Assembly: GCF_002551815.1 (NCBI RefSeq)
Contig: NZ_NVPR01000019.1
Span: forward strand, 7,450-71,449
Length of the DNA: 64,000 nt
Reading direction: 5' to 3'
DNA from: Bacillus sp. AFS098217
Lineage (GTDB): Bacteria > Bacillota > Bacilli > Bacillales > Bacillaceae_G
In this document: one piece after another, positions 25,949 through 35,094 of the stretch
How the letters are laid out: every line of letters starts with the position of its first letter
How positions within the stretch are numbered: position 1 is the stretch's first letter
Translations under genes and position numbers: made by a program
Notes under the pieces: model-generated
Databases searched by the model: none
Seen by the model: only the letters and a program-made list of their open reading frames with translations
What the model was told of the DNA's origin: nothing

Positions 25949-26677
25949 ATGTATACAATAGTGAGTATTCTTGTTATTGCATATATATGTTGGAAAGTAA
26001 AAGAAATGAGACACGAAGTTCAAAAAGAAATACAGAGGAAAGAAGAAAGTAAAAAGCCGAAAGAGGTAAAGCCTTATTGGTGTCCGATTCGTAATGAACC
26101 AATAGGGAGAGAGAGAGAATATGAAACGATTACTTTGGAAAAAAGCGAGCTAGAAAAAGACGTAGCAAATGTATATAATTCCATCGCTGCTCAAATTCAA
26201 GCGAATGTATCTTCTGAAACAAATAAAGAAAATGAAAAAGTAATCGCATTAGGAGATGAGACGCATGTTGAAGAATTTCAACATGCTTTCGCTCCAGAAG
26301 AAACCTATACGATTCCATTTCCGGATGATATGGATGTACCTGATTATATCCCTGAAGAAATGATGATGGAACCATATATGTTACCACAAGGGGAAATAAG
26401 TGAGACACCTGAAGGTATAGAGTATCCTGACGAAACTTCATTTATGCCAGAGAATATCAATCCCTCTTTAGGAATGAGCTGGTACGGGGTAGTTATTGGG
26501 AGAGAAAAACAATATACACGCATTTTGAATCAGGGGGATCAACAGCGTTATTGGATAGATACGCAAGGAGAGATTCTACCAGAGAACCGAATGTTGTGTA
26601 TGCAAATTCACATGGATAAACCATATTCTTACACACTTTTAGATTGGAAATTTGTTGAGGAAACGATAGATAACTAG
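25949..26677 (+). CDS. Membrane-anchored acidic protein
   Basis: 242 residues; ribosome binding site AGAGGAGGAAGAGGA. An N-terminal membrane anchor (residues 2-16), then a charged helix (residues 17-40), an acidic Pro-rich linker (residues 100-165) and a C-terminal globular part with WYGVVIGREKQYTRIL. Not recognised. Close behind the helicase gene, so co-transcribed. Confidence 0.65.
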   Translation: MYTIVSILVIAYICWKVKEMRHEVQKEIQRKEESKKPKEVKPYWCPIRNEPIGREREYETITLEKSELEKDVANVYNSIAAQIQANVSSETNKENEKVIALGDETHVEEFQHAFAPEETYTIPFPDDMDVPDYIPEEMMMEPYMLPQGEISETPEGIEYPDETSFMPENINPSLGMSWYGVVIGREKQYTRILNQGDQQRYWIDTQGEILPENRMLCMQIHMDKPYSYTLLDWKFVEETIDN

Positions 26678-26711
26678 GAGGCGAATAGATTCAAATCCTA
26701 GTTGCTTTTTT
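26672..26711 (+). terminator. Terminator
   Basis: AACTAGGA / TCCTAGTT stem, then GC and seven T. It overlaps the stop of the preceding gene. Confidence 0.75.
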
Positions 26712-26738
26712 TCTGAAAGATTAGAAATAAATAGGTAT

Positions 26739-26797
26739 CGTCCCAATAATTTATATGAAAATAAAATAATGTTATTTTTGTATAAATTATTGGGACG
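26739..26797. repeat. 59-bp palindrome
   Basis: CGTCCCAATAATTTATA at 26739-26755 is repeated in perfect inverted form at 26781-26797, with an inner AAAATAA / TTATTTT arm. There is no T-run at the end, so it is not a simple terminator. It lies 115 bases before the gene at 26913 and could be a regulatory hairpin or a small palindromic repeat element. Confidence 0.75.
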
Positions 26798-26912
26798 GAA
26801 TGATTCACCATATTTACAGATTCAACTATAATGAGACATTGATTATTTCGATATTTAAATATATGTAAAGTAAAATAACTTAATTAACATTTAATTGGGA
26901 GGTATTTTTTAT

Positions 26913-27545
26913 ATGCAAATTGATAAAATGCATAGTGATGTAATAGGTAAATTAAAACAAACGGTGCGCTACGAAAAAAAACAGGTTAAAGTATTACGGG
27001 TGAGTAAGAGCAGTACGAATAAACATGCTTATATGATTTTTCCGGAGTTTTCAGAGGTTAAAATTTCAAATACCGAATTAGATTCCTATATTGAAAACAT
27101 AACAATAAGCGCACAGTATGTCATAGAACGCCAATTAAGTAAACAGCCAATCGAAAAGCAAAATCATTCCATTATTATGACGTGTAAAGTGGATGAAGAT
27201 GGTGTGTTAAATGATGAAACGATACATTTTAATTCTACATATGTGAAGCCGCCGACTATTGCAGCGAAAGTGTTCAAACTTGTGTGTGGTCTAGGAAATC
27301 GCTTAGAGAGCCTTAAGGAATTGCATATAACGGTATTGAACAACAATATCAATCGTATCGAAATCGAATTTTGTAATCATAATGAAGAATATCAAAAAGT
27401 AGAAAGAGAAGAAATCGCTAATGCTATTATGGGGGCCTATACAAAAGCGAGTATTTATTATGCTGCAGAACTTGTATATGTGGCGGTTGGTGATGAAATG
27501 ATTTTAAAAAGTATAAAGCCAAAGCTGGCTGGTGAACTGTTATGA
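26913..27545 (+). CDS. Hypothetical protein
   Basis: 210 residues. ATG after GGGAGGTATTTTTTAT; an upstream TTG at 26895 overlaps that site. Soluble, alternating strands and helices, no recognisable motif. Its stop overlaps the next start (ATGA), linking it to the membrane protein that follows. Confidence 0.7.
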   Translation: MQIDKMHSDVIGKLKQTVRYEKKQVKVLRVSKSSTNKHAYMIFPEFSEVKISNTELDSYIENITISAQYVIERQLSKQPIEKQNHSIIMTCKVDEDGVLNDETIHFNSTYVKPPTIAAKVFKLVCGLGNRLESLKELHITVLNNNINRIEIEFCNHNEEYQKVEREEIANAIMGAYTKASIYYAAELVYVAVGDEMILKSIKPKLAGELL

Positions 27546-28171
27546 AAAAAGAGGCAGGGATAATTGGAGTCCTTTGTACATTAGTACTCACTATATTATT
27601 GCTAATACCTCTACAAGCAGCATCTGCTAATGTGGATTTTAATAAATTAAAAGGTAACGATGTCTCCTCATCTTTTCAAGAAGGGATTAATAATAAATCG
27701 AAAGCATCTGATACAGACAATTCAGCTGCTTCCTCGTTAATTCATAAACTAGAGAGAATGTATGCACCAATGTTTAAGGTGGGAGTTAATTTTTTCTCTA
27801 TTTCATTTGTGTTAGGTGTTATTGTGATGATCATGGCACTCATTACAAAAAACGGTCAGTGGATGAAATGGGCAACAGGGAGTATGATCTTTTCTTTTGT
27901 TACCATGCTTATCATGCGAGTAAGTGTATATTTTCTATTTAGTACGGATGTTTTTCATTTTATGGATATTTTTACGGACTTCCTGGACACATTCAAAGCA
28001 ACAGCACTTATTTTTACACCATTTATGCTTATTGCGGGACTTCGATTACGTAAAATCCATGAGAGTACAAAACAACCCGAATATTATCGATGGTCCAATA
28101 GAGTCATAACCGGTTCAGGGCTATTATGTGTTTTGGCGGTATTAGCGCCATGGCTTTTTGCACATATGTAA
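27542..28171 (+). CDS. Secreted-then-membrane protein, conjugation-like topology
   Basis: 209 residues: signal-peptide-like start (residues 7-28, ending LQAASA), an extracellular Ser/Asn-rich stretch, then about four membrane spans (residues 80-100, 108-128, 150-168, 188-208). This resembles small membrane components of Gram-positive conjugation machines in layout only; no family is recognised and no VirB4 or VirD4 homologue is visible in the window. Confidence 0.6.
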   Translation: MKKEAGIIGVLCTLVLTILLLIPLQAASANVDFNKLKGNDVSSSFQEGINNKSKASDTDNSAASSLIHKLERMYAPMFKVGVNFFSISFVLGVIVMIMALITKNGQWMKWATGSMIFSFVTMLIMRVSVYFLFSTDVFHFMDIFTDFLDTFKATALIFTPFMLIAGLRLRKIHESTKQPEYYRWSNRVITGSGLLCVLAVLAPWLFAHM

Positions 28172-28183
28172 GGAAACAAAGGA

Positions 28184-28211
28184 GGTACTGAACAATAGTT
28201 CAGTACCTTTT
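28184..28211. terminator. Bidirectional terminator
   Basis: GGTACTGAAC / GTTCAGTACC perfect stem with a four-base loop and a T-run, between the converging genes at 27542 (+) and 28210 (-). Confidence 0.85.
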
Positions 28212-28824
28212 ATCTACCCATTAGGTTTCTTCTTTCGTATTCATTAAATTCTTTTTGTGAAATTGGAGATAGTATACCGCTGAGATAGACGGCGGTGTAC
28301 AAAAAATATTGATTGTCATTCGTTTTAATCGAATGTGTACCGTGTTCTTCATTATTTGGAATGATACGATCTATCTTTAATTGCATGTTGTCACAAATAA
28401 TTGATTTAATCTTATATAAATTATGTGTTGGTAGTCGTCCTATATGCACATAGGTACGTTCTAACAAGTAAAGGATGACTGTCATTTGTAGAATGAACGC
28501 AACCTTTAAGATCGCTGGTAATGGCGCAATGATAACAACTGGAATGGAAATGAGGTAAATATTTGTTTTAGAGATTCTACTTTCCCGGTGATTCATTAAA
28601 GAAATGCTATGTTTTGTTCGAATTACCTGGAATCTGCTGACGATAAATAATAATAAAAAAGCAAATTCATAGATTAACCAGGTTTTCCATTCTTGTATAG
28701 ATAAGTTCATTAAAAAATAGATAATGCCATTCGTCATAAGCATAGGTATTAGGTGTACTAGGCTTAATAATGTAGTATGTTCGAGAATTCTAGTTTTGTG
28801 AATATTATTCATTGTGGAATCCAA
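28210..28824 (-). CDS. Hypothetical membrane protein
   Basis: About 204 residues from TTG at 28824, which sits nine bases after AAGGAG; ATG at 28812 is an alternative with poor spacing. Four hydrophobic spans in the first 110 residues, then a cytoplasmic tail. It overlaps the end of the gene upstream by about 20 bases, so the two are coupled. Not recognised. Confidence 0.6.
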   Translation of the reverse strand: MDSTMNNIHKTRILEHTTLLSLVHLIPMLMTNGIIYFLMNLSIQEWKTWLIYEFAFLLLFIVSRFQVIRTKHSISLMNHRESRISKTNIYLISIPVVIIAPLPAILKVAFILQMTVILYLLERTYVHIGRLPTHNLYKIKSIICDNMQLKIDRIIPNNEEHGTHSIKTNDNQYFLYTAVYLSGILSPISQKEFNEYERRNLMGR

Positions 28825-29407
28825 GTTTTTTAACTCCTTCTGCAATTTTCATGATGACGCCACCAATAAGCAGGTGGTATTCACCAATTCCTTTTTCATT
28901 AATGTACCAGCACATGTAATTACGGATACCAGCTTTTGCACCGTGATCATGAAGAGGAAAAGGTGAAGCGTAGATGTTCGATATCTTAGCATTATCGTCG
29001 AATTGTATTTCTTTCGCAAGAGAAAACCGTTTTTTTGAATCGTTAACAATCCAACAACCGAAAGTATCCGTTGCATACCACATTGCTTCCTTATGTATTG
29101 GGTCAATAGATGGTTCTGCTGGATAATTTTCAGCCAATTCTTTTACTTTATCTTCACGCAGCTGCTTATGAAGATAGGTATTGAGGGGGTCCTCTTCACC
29201 CGTTTGTATGAGTTCATAGGTTTCTTCAAAATTACCGCATTCATAGGGGATAAATGGACTGTTCGAATCTGCAGCTAGGTTTAAACTACAAGAATCAGAC
29301 TTTGCTAGATAATATACACAGTCTTTGCAAGTAAAACAGCCAGATAAATCTATAGTGGATGACGTTTCTTGTTCCGACATTGTATTGTCAACTACGAGTT
29401 TTAACAT
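28805..29407 (-). CDS. Cys-rich putative metal-binding protein
   Basis: 200 residues from ATG at 29407 (AAAGGATTG upstream). The N-terminus has CFTCKDCVYY, CSL and YECGNF, a four- to five-Cys cluster that could bind zinc. The C-terminal half is a compact domain rich in Trp and Tyr (MWYATDTFGCWIVND). Unknown family. Expressed divergently from the gene at 29532. Confidence 0.65.
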   Translation of the reverse strand: MLKLVVDNTMSEQETSSTIDLSGCFTCKDCVYYLAKSDSCSLNLAADSNSPFIPYECGNFEETYELIQTGEEDPLNTYLHKQLREDKVKELAENYPAEPSIDPIHKEAMWYATDTFGCWIVNDSKKRFSLAKEIQFDDNAKISNIYASPFPLHDHGAKAGIRNYMCWYINEKGIGEYHLLIGGVIMKIAEGVKKLGFHNE

Positions 29408-29531
29408 ATATATCACAATCCTTTTTGATGATTTCTTAATTTGTAGCAGGTACATCATAACATGCTTATAATTAAATGTAAATATTTTCCATATAAAAAC
29501 TACCTATTTAATTTTGAAAGGAATGTTTGTT

Positions 29532-29915
29532 TTGAAAAAAAATAAAGAATTAATATCTTTACGAAACTCCCTGTTATTTGGATGGTTGATGACAATCATT
29601 GTAATGGGATTATCCATTTATTTTTATACAATTGTCTATCTACTCATTGGGTGCTTGATATTATCGCTTAAATACGGGTTATTGGGCACAACAAAGAATG
29701 TTGAAAAACGATTACCTACCTGGGCAAATTTTGGAGTGATTGAAAGATCAGTAAACAGGAGGGCAACAAGACCTTTCAAATTCAGGGGAGGGCTAATAGC
29801 TGCGTTAGCATTAGGATTTGTCGAAATGGTTATAAAAGGCCTTTGTATTTCATATTTAATCTTAGGATTAGAAACACATGTGTATCGATTAATACGTAGA
29901 AATACAAAAATGTAA
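29532..29915 (+). CDS. Small membrane protein
   Basis: 127 residues from a TTG nine bases after AAAGGA; the ATG at 29523 is too close to that site. Two clustered membrane spans near the N-terminus (residues 14-45) and one near the C-terminus (residues 88-112). Unrecognised. Followed by the NERD nuclease gene after 19 bases. Confidence 0.6.
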   Translation: MKKNKELISLRNSLLFGWLMTIIVMGLSIYFYTIVYLLIGCLILSLKYGLLGTTKNVEKRLPTWANFGVIERSVNRRATRPFKFRGGLIAALALGFVEMVIKGLCISYLILGLETHVYRLIRRNTKM

Positions 29916-29934
29916 AAGAGGGTAGGGAAAAATT

Positions 29935-30573
29935 ATGAAGGTGCTTATATTTGAATTAATCCTAATTGCGGTATTACTGCCTGTGAATATGTTCGCGAAA
30001 AAGCATGTACCAAAATGGAAAGAGAAAGCTGGGAAAAAGAGTGTAAAGCGTATCCTAAATAAGCTAAGTAAAGAAGAATACCAGGTACTGCACGATGTAA
30101 CAGTGTATACAGAGCATGGAGATACAACGCGAATAGACCATGTTGTCATTGCAGAAACAGGTGTATTTGTAATTAATACGAAGAATTACGAGGGGGGCAT
30201 TTGGGGAAATGAGAAATCTGCAAGGTGGACTCAGACTATGTTTAGAAGAAAGCAAACATTCCAAAATCCATTCCGACAAAATTATGAGCATATAAAGGCG
30301 ATTGAAGCGATAACGAAACAACAGCTGCCGTTCGTTTCCATTGCGACATTTCATCCCAAGTGTCGTTTGAAAAAAGTAACCGTTACATCGAGGGATAAAC
30401 ATACTTTGTATCATACAGACCTACGAAAATGCATTACTTCTTATACAGAAAAGAAGCTGACAAAAGAGAGCGTTCAACAAATCTATGAATCTTTAATCGG
30501 TGCGAAAATTATAGTTATGACTATTGAAAAGAAAGAAATTCAATATTTACATAAAGATTTCGCAAAATCATAG
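29935..30573 (+). CDS. Membrane-anchored NERD-domain nuclease-like protein
   Basis: 212 residues. An N-terminal anchor (residues 2-20) precedes a NERD domain at about residues 35-150, with HDVTVYTEHGDTTRIDHVV, FVINTKNYEGGIWG (D...E-x-K-like core) and FQNPFRQNYEHI. NERD domains are distant relatives of Holliday-junction-resolvase and restriction-type nucleases and are often found on plasmids. Presumed DNA processing at the inner face of the membrane. Confidence 0.85.
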   Translation: MKVLIFELILIAVLLPVNMFAKKHVPKWKEKAGKKSVKRILNKLSKEEYQVLHDVTVYTEHGDTTRIDHVVIAETGVFVINTKNYEGGIWGNEKSARWTQTMFRRKQTFQNPFRQNYEHIKAIEAITKQQLPFVSIATFHPKCRLKKVTVTSRDKHTLYHTDLRKCITSYTEKKLTKESVQQIYESLIGAKIIVMTIEKKEIQYLHKDFAKS

Positions 30574-30590
30574 GAAATGGAGCAAAGGAT

Positions 30591-30707
30591 ATGATGCTGT
30601 ATGTGATTGGTTTTGTCGGTCTTTCATTATTAGCCATACGTACAAATATGAAGTATTACAAGTTGAAAGGCGATCCAAAAGAGTTTGTGACGAAAACACA
30701 TGATTAG
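30591..30707 (+). CDS. Tiny membrane protein
   Basis: 38 residues, GGAG eight bases upstream. One membrane span (residues 2-17) and a basic tail. Too short to classify. Sits 18 bases after the NERD gene. Confidence 0.45.
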   Translation: MMLYVIGFVGLSLLAIRTNMKYYKLKGDPKEFVTKTHD

Positions 30708-30768
30708 AGCAGTTGGCATCTCTTTTGAACGGATACATAATATTTTGTATCACTGTCTATTTAACAGT

Positions 30769-30877
30769 TTGAAAAAATAAAAACGAATATGTTATGATAT
30801 ATCTAATTCAATACCAAAAAAATTCAATGCAAAAGGACACACCTACGCAGAACCCTGCCGTAGGTGTGTCCTTTTTT
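30769..30877 (+). promoter_or_regulatory. Promoter plus leader hairpin family 2, copy C
   Basis: TTGAAA (30769-30774) and TGTTATGAT (extended -10, hexamer 30793-30798) are spaced by 18 bases. About 33 bases later AAAAGGACACACCTACG pairs with CGTAGGTGTGTCCTTTTTT. The terminator-like hairpin therefore lies at the start of the topB message, as expected for an attenuator. Confidence 0.75.
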
Positions 30878-30911
30878 ATTATCTAAATAATTTTAGAAGG
30901 AGAGAGAATTT

Positions 30912-33848
30912 ATGGGAAAAACATTATTTATTACAGAAAAACCGAAAGTAGCAAATGAGATTATGAAGTCACCAAGGTTTCGGAATGCTAAGAAATATGC
31001 AGGAAGTAAACCGTACTATGGATACTACGAAAACGAGCAATATATTGTAAGTTGGTGTCGTGGTCATCTATTGGAACTAAAAAATCCGGAAGAAATGGAT
31101 AGTAAGTATAAGGAATTTCGACTGGAGCATCTGCCATTAATGTATCAGCCTGCATATAAGGTGAAACAAGAAAATGCAGAGCAACTTCAAATACTTGTGA
31201 AGCTCTTACAACGTCCAGACGTAGATCATGTGGTTAACATCTGTGATGCAGATAAAGAAGGTGAATTAATATATAGGGAAGTGTATGAATATTCAAAAAT
31301 AGATAAGAAGCAATCCCGAGTATTCAAGTCATCATATGAAGCTTCTGAACTAGAAGCTGCTCTTAATCGATTAGAGAGCGCAACAAAATATGATGGACTT
31401 GCAAATGCCGCTAAGGCAAGACAATATCTTGATTATCTCTTAGGGATGAATATAACCAGGGGATGTACAGTAAAATTAGCTAAAAATAAATTCCTGTTAT
31501 CCTCTGGTCGGGTACAAATGTGTCTCTTACACGAGATTCGACAAAGAGAACTAGCGATTGAAAATTACACAGAACAGTCTTATTTTAACTTAAAACTACT
31601 TACTGATATGGGGCTAGCGCCTACCATGAAGAATGAAGAACAAATTTTGAATCCAGCACCTTTACAAAGCTTAGGAGAAAGGTTGAAAGGGCAACACTTA
31701 ACAGTAACAGAATTCAAAGAAAGTACGAGGAAGAAGAAACCTAAGCTTCTATATAACTTAACAGATTTATACAAAGATGCTCATGCTCAGTTACACATAA
31801 ATGCGGAAACCGCTAGAAAGCACATCCAGACCCTATATGAAGAAGGATTTATCACATATCCTCGAAGTTCCTCTAGGCATTTACCAACGGAGCAGGTGGA
31901 GCGTGTGAAATCAGTTATGCATGCATTAGCAAACAGTACATTTAGGTCACTTGTACAACTAGTAGATATCTCATCTATTAATTCTAAGCATACTACTTTT
32001 AATGATGAATTAGTGACAAGCCATTTTGCTATTATACCAACAAAAAAGCTATACCCTAGTGAAGAACGTCTGGAAGTAGAAAAACAGTTATACAATCTCA
32101 TTGTGAAACGATTTATCGGGAATTTTATGCGCCCCGCTGTCTATCTTGTAAGAGAGGCCCAGTTCGTTGATCCAGTTGGGAATATATATGCTATCAAAGA
32201 AAATATTCTACAAGAAAAAGGGTTTTTATATGTGTTTCATGATGAAATTGAAGAAGGCAGTGTAGAAACATTCACCATTCCAGCCCTGCAGAAAGGACGT
32301 ACGCTACAAATTCGTCATTTTGAGTTAATGGAGTCTAAAACAAAGAAACCAGCTCTTCATACAGAGAGTTCTATTCTCACCTTCATGGAGACAGCTGGGC
32401 GAAAAATAGATGATGAACATTTGAAGGAGTTAATGAAAGGAAAACGTATTGGAACTGTAGCTACAGAAGCGACGTTTATCCCGACTTTATTAGAAAGAAA
32501 TTACATTTCTATCGAAAAGGGAAAAATTAGTACGACACCAATTGGACGTACCTTTGTAGAACAATTTCCAATTGAACAAATTAAAAATCCATTGTATACA
32601 GCTGAAATGGAAGGAATGATTCATAAAATTGAGCATAATGAAATTGGCTATGAAGAATTCGTTGCAAAAACCAACTTATTTGTAAAAGAAATAGTAAACC
32701 ATTTAGTTCAAATAGAGGAAACAGTTGCGGATCATATGCTTCAAACTTGGAAGAAACAAATTGAAATTTGTCAGTGTATATGTGGGAATGGAAAGATCCT
32801 AGATAGAGGGAATTTTTTCGGTTGTAGTAATCATCCTACCTGCAGTATCGGATTACCCAAAAAAATAAAAGAAAAAACGATACCTGAAGCGCAAGTGAAA
32901 AAGCTATTTGAAGAACATAAAACGGATATTATTAAAGGTTTTAAATCAAACGGAAGAGAATTCGCAGCGTATTTTGAAATTAAAGATGGGGCAATACGAT
33001 TAGCACTACCTACAAATGAGGAACTATCTCTTGGTGTATGCCCAAAATGTCAAAAGGGGCATATAATCAATCGAAAAACATTCTTTGGTTGTACAGAATA
33101 TGAAAGTGGATGTCAGTTTATGTTACCAGCAAAAATAAAAGAAAAGACAATACCTGAAGCACAAGTAAAAAAGCTATTTGAAGAACATAGAACGGACGTT
33201 ATCAAAGGTTTTAAATCAAACGGGAAAGAGTTCGCCGCGTACTTAGAAATTAAGGAAGGAGCAATACAATTTGCACTACCTACAAATGAGGAACTATCTC
33301 TTGGTGTATGCCCAAAATGTCAAAAGGGGCATGTAACCAATCGAAAAACATTCTTTGGCTGTACAGAATATGAAAATGGGTGTCAGTTTATGTTGCCAGC
33401 AAAAATAAAAGGGAAAACAATACCTGATGGTCAAATTAAAAAACTGCTTCAAAATAACACAACGGGATTCATTAACGGATTCAAAGGAGAAAAAGGAGAA
33501 TTTACAGCTGCAATTCGATTAAAATCGGATTTTAGTATCGTTTTTGAGTTCCCAACTACGGAAGATCGTACCATTGGAAAATGTCCACTATGTCAGGGAA
33601 GAGTTATTATAGGAAAAACGAACTATCTGTGCGAGCACTATAAAAATGGATGTGATTTCCTTGTATCTGGAACGATACTAGGGAAAAAGATTAGTGGTGG
33701 CCAGATGAAAAAGTTATTGGACAAGAATATCACTGATAAGATTCAAGGTTTTACTTCTTCAAAGAAGGGAACCAAGTTCGATGCTAGGATTTCTTACGAT
33801 ACACAGAAGAAACGAATCGATTTTATATATGATAAATGTAAGAAATAA
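30912..33848 (+). CDS. topB: DNA topoisomerase III with tandem C-terminal zinc modules
   Basis: 978 residues; ribosome binding site AGAAGGAGAG. The Toprim domain is at the N-terminus (LFITEKPKVANEIM, then NICDADKEGELIY). The type IA core carries the catalytic Tyr316 in FITYPRSSS. After residue 610 come repeated C-terminal modules: Cys4 zinc ribbons (CQCICGNG, CPKCQKGH twice, CPLCQG) alternating with KTIPEAQVKKLFEEHKTDII-type repeats. Two successive units are almost identical at DNA level with a 270-bp period (33031 and 33301), a recent tandem duplication. The enzyme unlinks single-stranded DNA and would resolve plasmid replication or recombination intermediates. Longer than the usual 600-730 residues because of these repeats. 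Confidence 0.95.
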   Translation: MGKTLFITEKPKVANEIMKSPRFRNAKKYAGSKPYYGYYENEQYIVSWCRGHLLELKNPEEMDSKYKEFRLEHLPLMYQPAYKVKQENAEQLQILVKLLQRPDVDHVVNICDADKEGELIYREVYEYSKIDKKQSRVFKSSYEASELEAALNRLESATKYDGLANAAKARQYLDYLLGMNITRGCTVKLAKNKFLLSSGRVQMCLLHEIRQRELAIENYTEQSYFNLKLLTDMGLAPTMKNEEQILNPAPLQSLGERLKGQHLTVTEFKESTRKKKPKLLYNLTDLYKDAHAQLHINAETARKHIQTLYEEGFITYPRSSSRHLPTEQVERVKSVMHALANSTFRSLVQLVDISSINSKHTTFNDELVTSHFAIIPTKKLYPSEERLEVEKQLYNLIVKRFIGNFMRPAVYLVREAQFVDPVGNIYAIKENILQEKGFLYVFHDEIEEGSVETFTIPALQKGRTLQIRHFELMESKTKKPALHTESSILTFMETAGRKIDDEHLKELMKGKRIGTVATEATFIPTLLERNYISIEKGKISTTPIGRTFVEQFPIEQIKNPLYTAEMEGMIHKIEHNEIGYEEFVAKTNLFVKEIVNHLVQIEETVADHMLQTWKKQIEICQCICGNGKILDRGNFFGCSNHPTCSIGLPKKIKEKTIPEAQVKKLFEEHKTDIIKGFKSNGREFAAYFEIKDGAIRLALPTNEELSLGVCPKCQKGHIINRKTFFGCTEYESGCQFMLPAKIKEKTIPEAQVKKLFEEHRTDVIKGFKSNGKEFAAYLEIKEGAIQFALPTNEELSLGVCPKCQKGHVTNRKTFFGCTEYENGCQFMLPAKIKGKTIPDGQIKKLLQNNTTGFINGFKGEKGEFTAAIRLKSDFSIVFEFPTTEDRTIGKCPLCQGRVIIGKTNYLCEHYKNGCDFLVSGTILGKKISGGQMKKLLDKNITDKIQGFTSSKKGTKFDARISYDTQKKRIDFIYDKCKK

Positions 33849-33875
33849 AAAAGATATTTACTGAATAAAAAAGTT

Positions 33876-34008
33876 CTTTACTATGATAGTAAAGTCCTAT
33901 GAAACCTTAATTTTAAAGATGAAAGCCGCTATATAGCAAGAAATAAAAAAGATCTTTACTCATTCGAAAATACGATGATTAAGCGGTTTACTAGTAAAGA
34001 ACTTTTTT
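33876..34008 (+). other. Hairpins after topB
   Basis: CTTTACTATGATAGTAAAG (33876-33894) is a short hairpin. AAAAAAGATCTTTACT (33945) pairs imperfectly with AGTAAAGAACTTTTTT (ends 34008). Both share the AAAGTTCTTTACT theme. They could terminate topB transcription. No gene is visible between 33849 and 34078. Confidence 0.5.
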
Positions 34009-34077
34009 ATATAAGGACAATAAATCAAAATAATATTGTAAAATCTTTAATTTTATATATAAAATTAAATTGAATTG

Positions 34078-34172
34078 TGTTATGATAAAGATAATCTAAT
34101 CTAATATGTCAATATTTAATTGCAAAAGGACACACCTACGCATAACCATGCTACAGGTGTGTCCTTTTTTTT
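34078..34172 (+). promoter_or_regulatory. Promoter plus leader hairpin family 2, copy D
   Basis: An extended -10 TGTTATGAT (34078-34086) and, 38 bases later, AAAAGGACACACCTACG with AGGTGTGTCCTTTTTTTT (34124-34172). Precedes the first PagR-like gene. Confidence 0.7.
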
Positions 34173-34300
34173 GGTTGTTTCATACTTAATTGTAAATAAA
34201 GAGGGGAAATGGTAATGGGGATATGAGAAACATTTATGTAGAAGAGTTAATTATACAAAAAATAAATAACAATAAAACACAAATGATAAAGGAGAATGAA

Positions 34301-34591
34301 ATGACAAACTTAAAAAGTAAAACAGACGTGAAACCAATTCCGGAGGAGGATGTCGAGCTATTAAAAGTGATGGCACATCCCGTACGATTACAAATCGTGA
34401 ATGAGTTAATCCACCATAAGATATGCAATGTAACACAATTAACGGAAATATTAAAAATACCACAGTCAACGGTTTCCCAGCACTTATCAAAAATGAGAGG
34501 GAAAGTACTTCGTGCCGAAAGAAAAGGCTTAGAGATGTACTATCATATCGATAATTTTAAAGCAAGCAAGATTGTAGGGATTTTAGGGTAA
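34301..34591 (+). CDS. ArsR/SmtB-family regulator, PagR-like (copy 1)
   Basis: 96 residues. ATG at 34301 six bases after AAGGAG; the open frame extends upstream to 34223, but the paralogue at 37215 starts at the matching position. The winged helix-turn-helix core LLKVMAHPVRLQIVNEL, VTQLTEILKIPQSTVSQHLS and the wing RAERKGLEMYYHI closely recall PagR of virulence plasmid pXO1. No ArsR-type metal-binding Cys cluster. It probably represses plasmid genes or its own operon. About 70% identical in the core to the protein at 37215. Confidence 0.85.
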   Translation: MTNLKSKTDVKPIPEEDVELLKVMAHPVRLQIVNELIHHKICNVTQLTEILKIPQSTVSQHLSKMRGKVLRAERKGLEMYYHIDNFKASKIVGILG

Positions 34592-34687
34592 CACCCCCGT
34601 GACAAACCTTATAGGTTCGTGTGATGGTTGAGGGTGATTCTAATAATAGAGAATTAATTGTATTTTTATATAAAAAGTGGGAGGATT

Positions 34688-34776
34688 ATGTTATCATAAA
34701 TTTAATATCATATCGAAAAATAATATGCAAAAGGACACACCTACGCAGAACCATTGGCGTAGGTGTGTCCTTTTTT
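34688..34776 (+). promoter_or_regulatory. Promoter plus leader hairpin family 2, copy E
   Basis: TTATGTTATCAT (34686-34697) as extended -10, then AAAAGGACACACCTACG pairing with CGTAGGTGTGTCCTTTTTT (34729-34776), 40 bases before the zinc-ribbon gene. Confidence 0.7.
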
Positions 34777-34816
34777 GGGTTTATTCATGAATTATACAAG
34801 TGAAGGAGAGAAAAAC

Positions 34817-35032
34817 ATGGAGTTAATTGAAAAGCAAAATTTTTATGAAACTGCAGATAATCCAAGAGTAGAACAAATGTTAGAAAAATATAAACCAACA
34901 GTATGTCCCAAATGTCATAAAAAAACGTTGAAGTCACTCTATAATGATGAACACCCGCTCTGGATTAAGGAGTGTTCATGTTGCAAATACAGAGAAGTCA
35001 ATTCGAAATATAGCCCATTTGTATATGTTTGA
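34817..35032 (+). CDS. Small zinc-ribbon protein
   Basis: 71 residues; ATG after GAAGGAGAGAAAAAC (a longer frame from 34763 would read through the hairpin). CPKC at about residue 30 and CSCC at about residue 53 form a Cys4 zinc ribbon. Probably nucleic-acid- or protein-binding. Unknown role. Confidence 0.7.
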   Translation: MELIEKQNFYETADNPRVEQMLEKYKPTVCPKCHKKTLKSLYNDEHPLWIKECSCCKYREVNSKYSPFVYV

Positions 35033-35094
35033 AATAATCTAGAAAGCGGTAACCACCAGCTAAATGATCGTAAATAGAAGGGATGGGTATTTTG

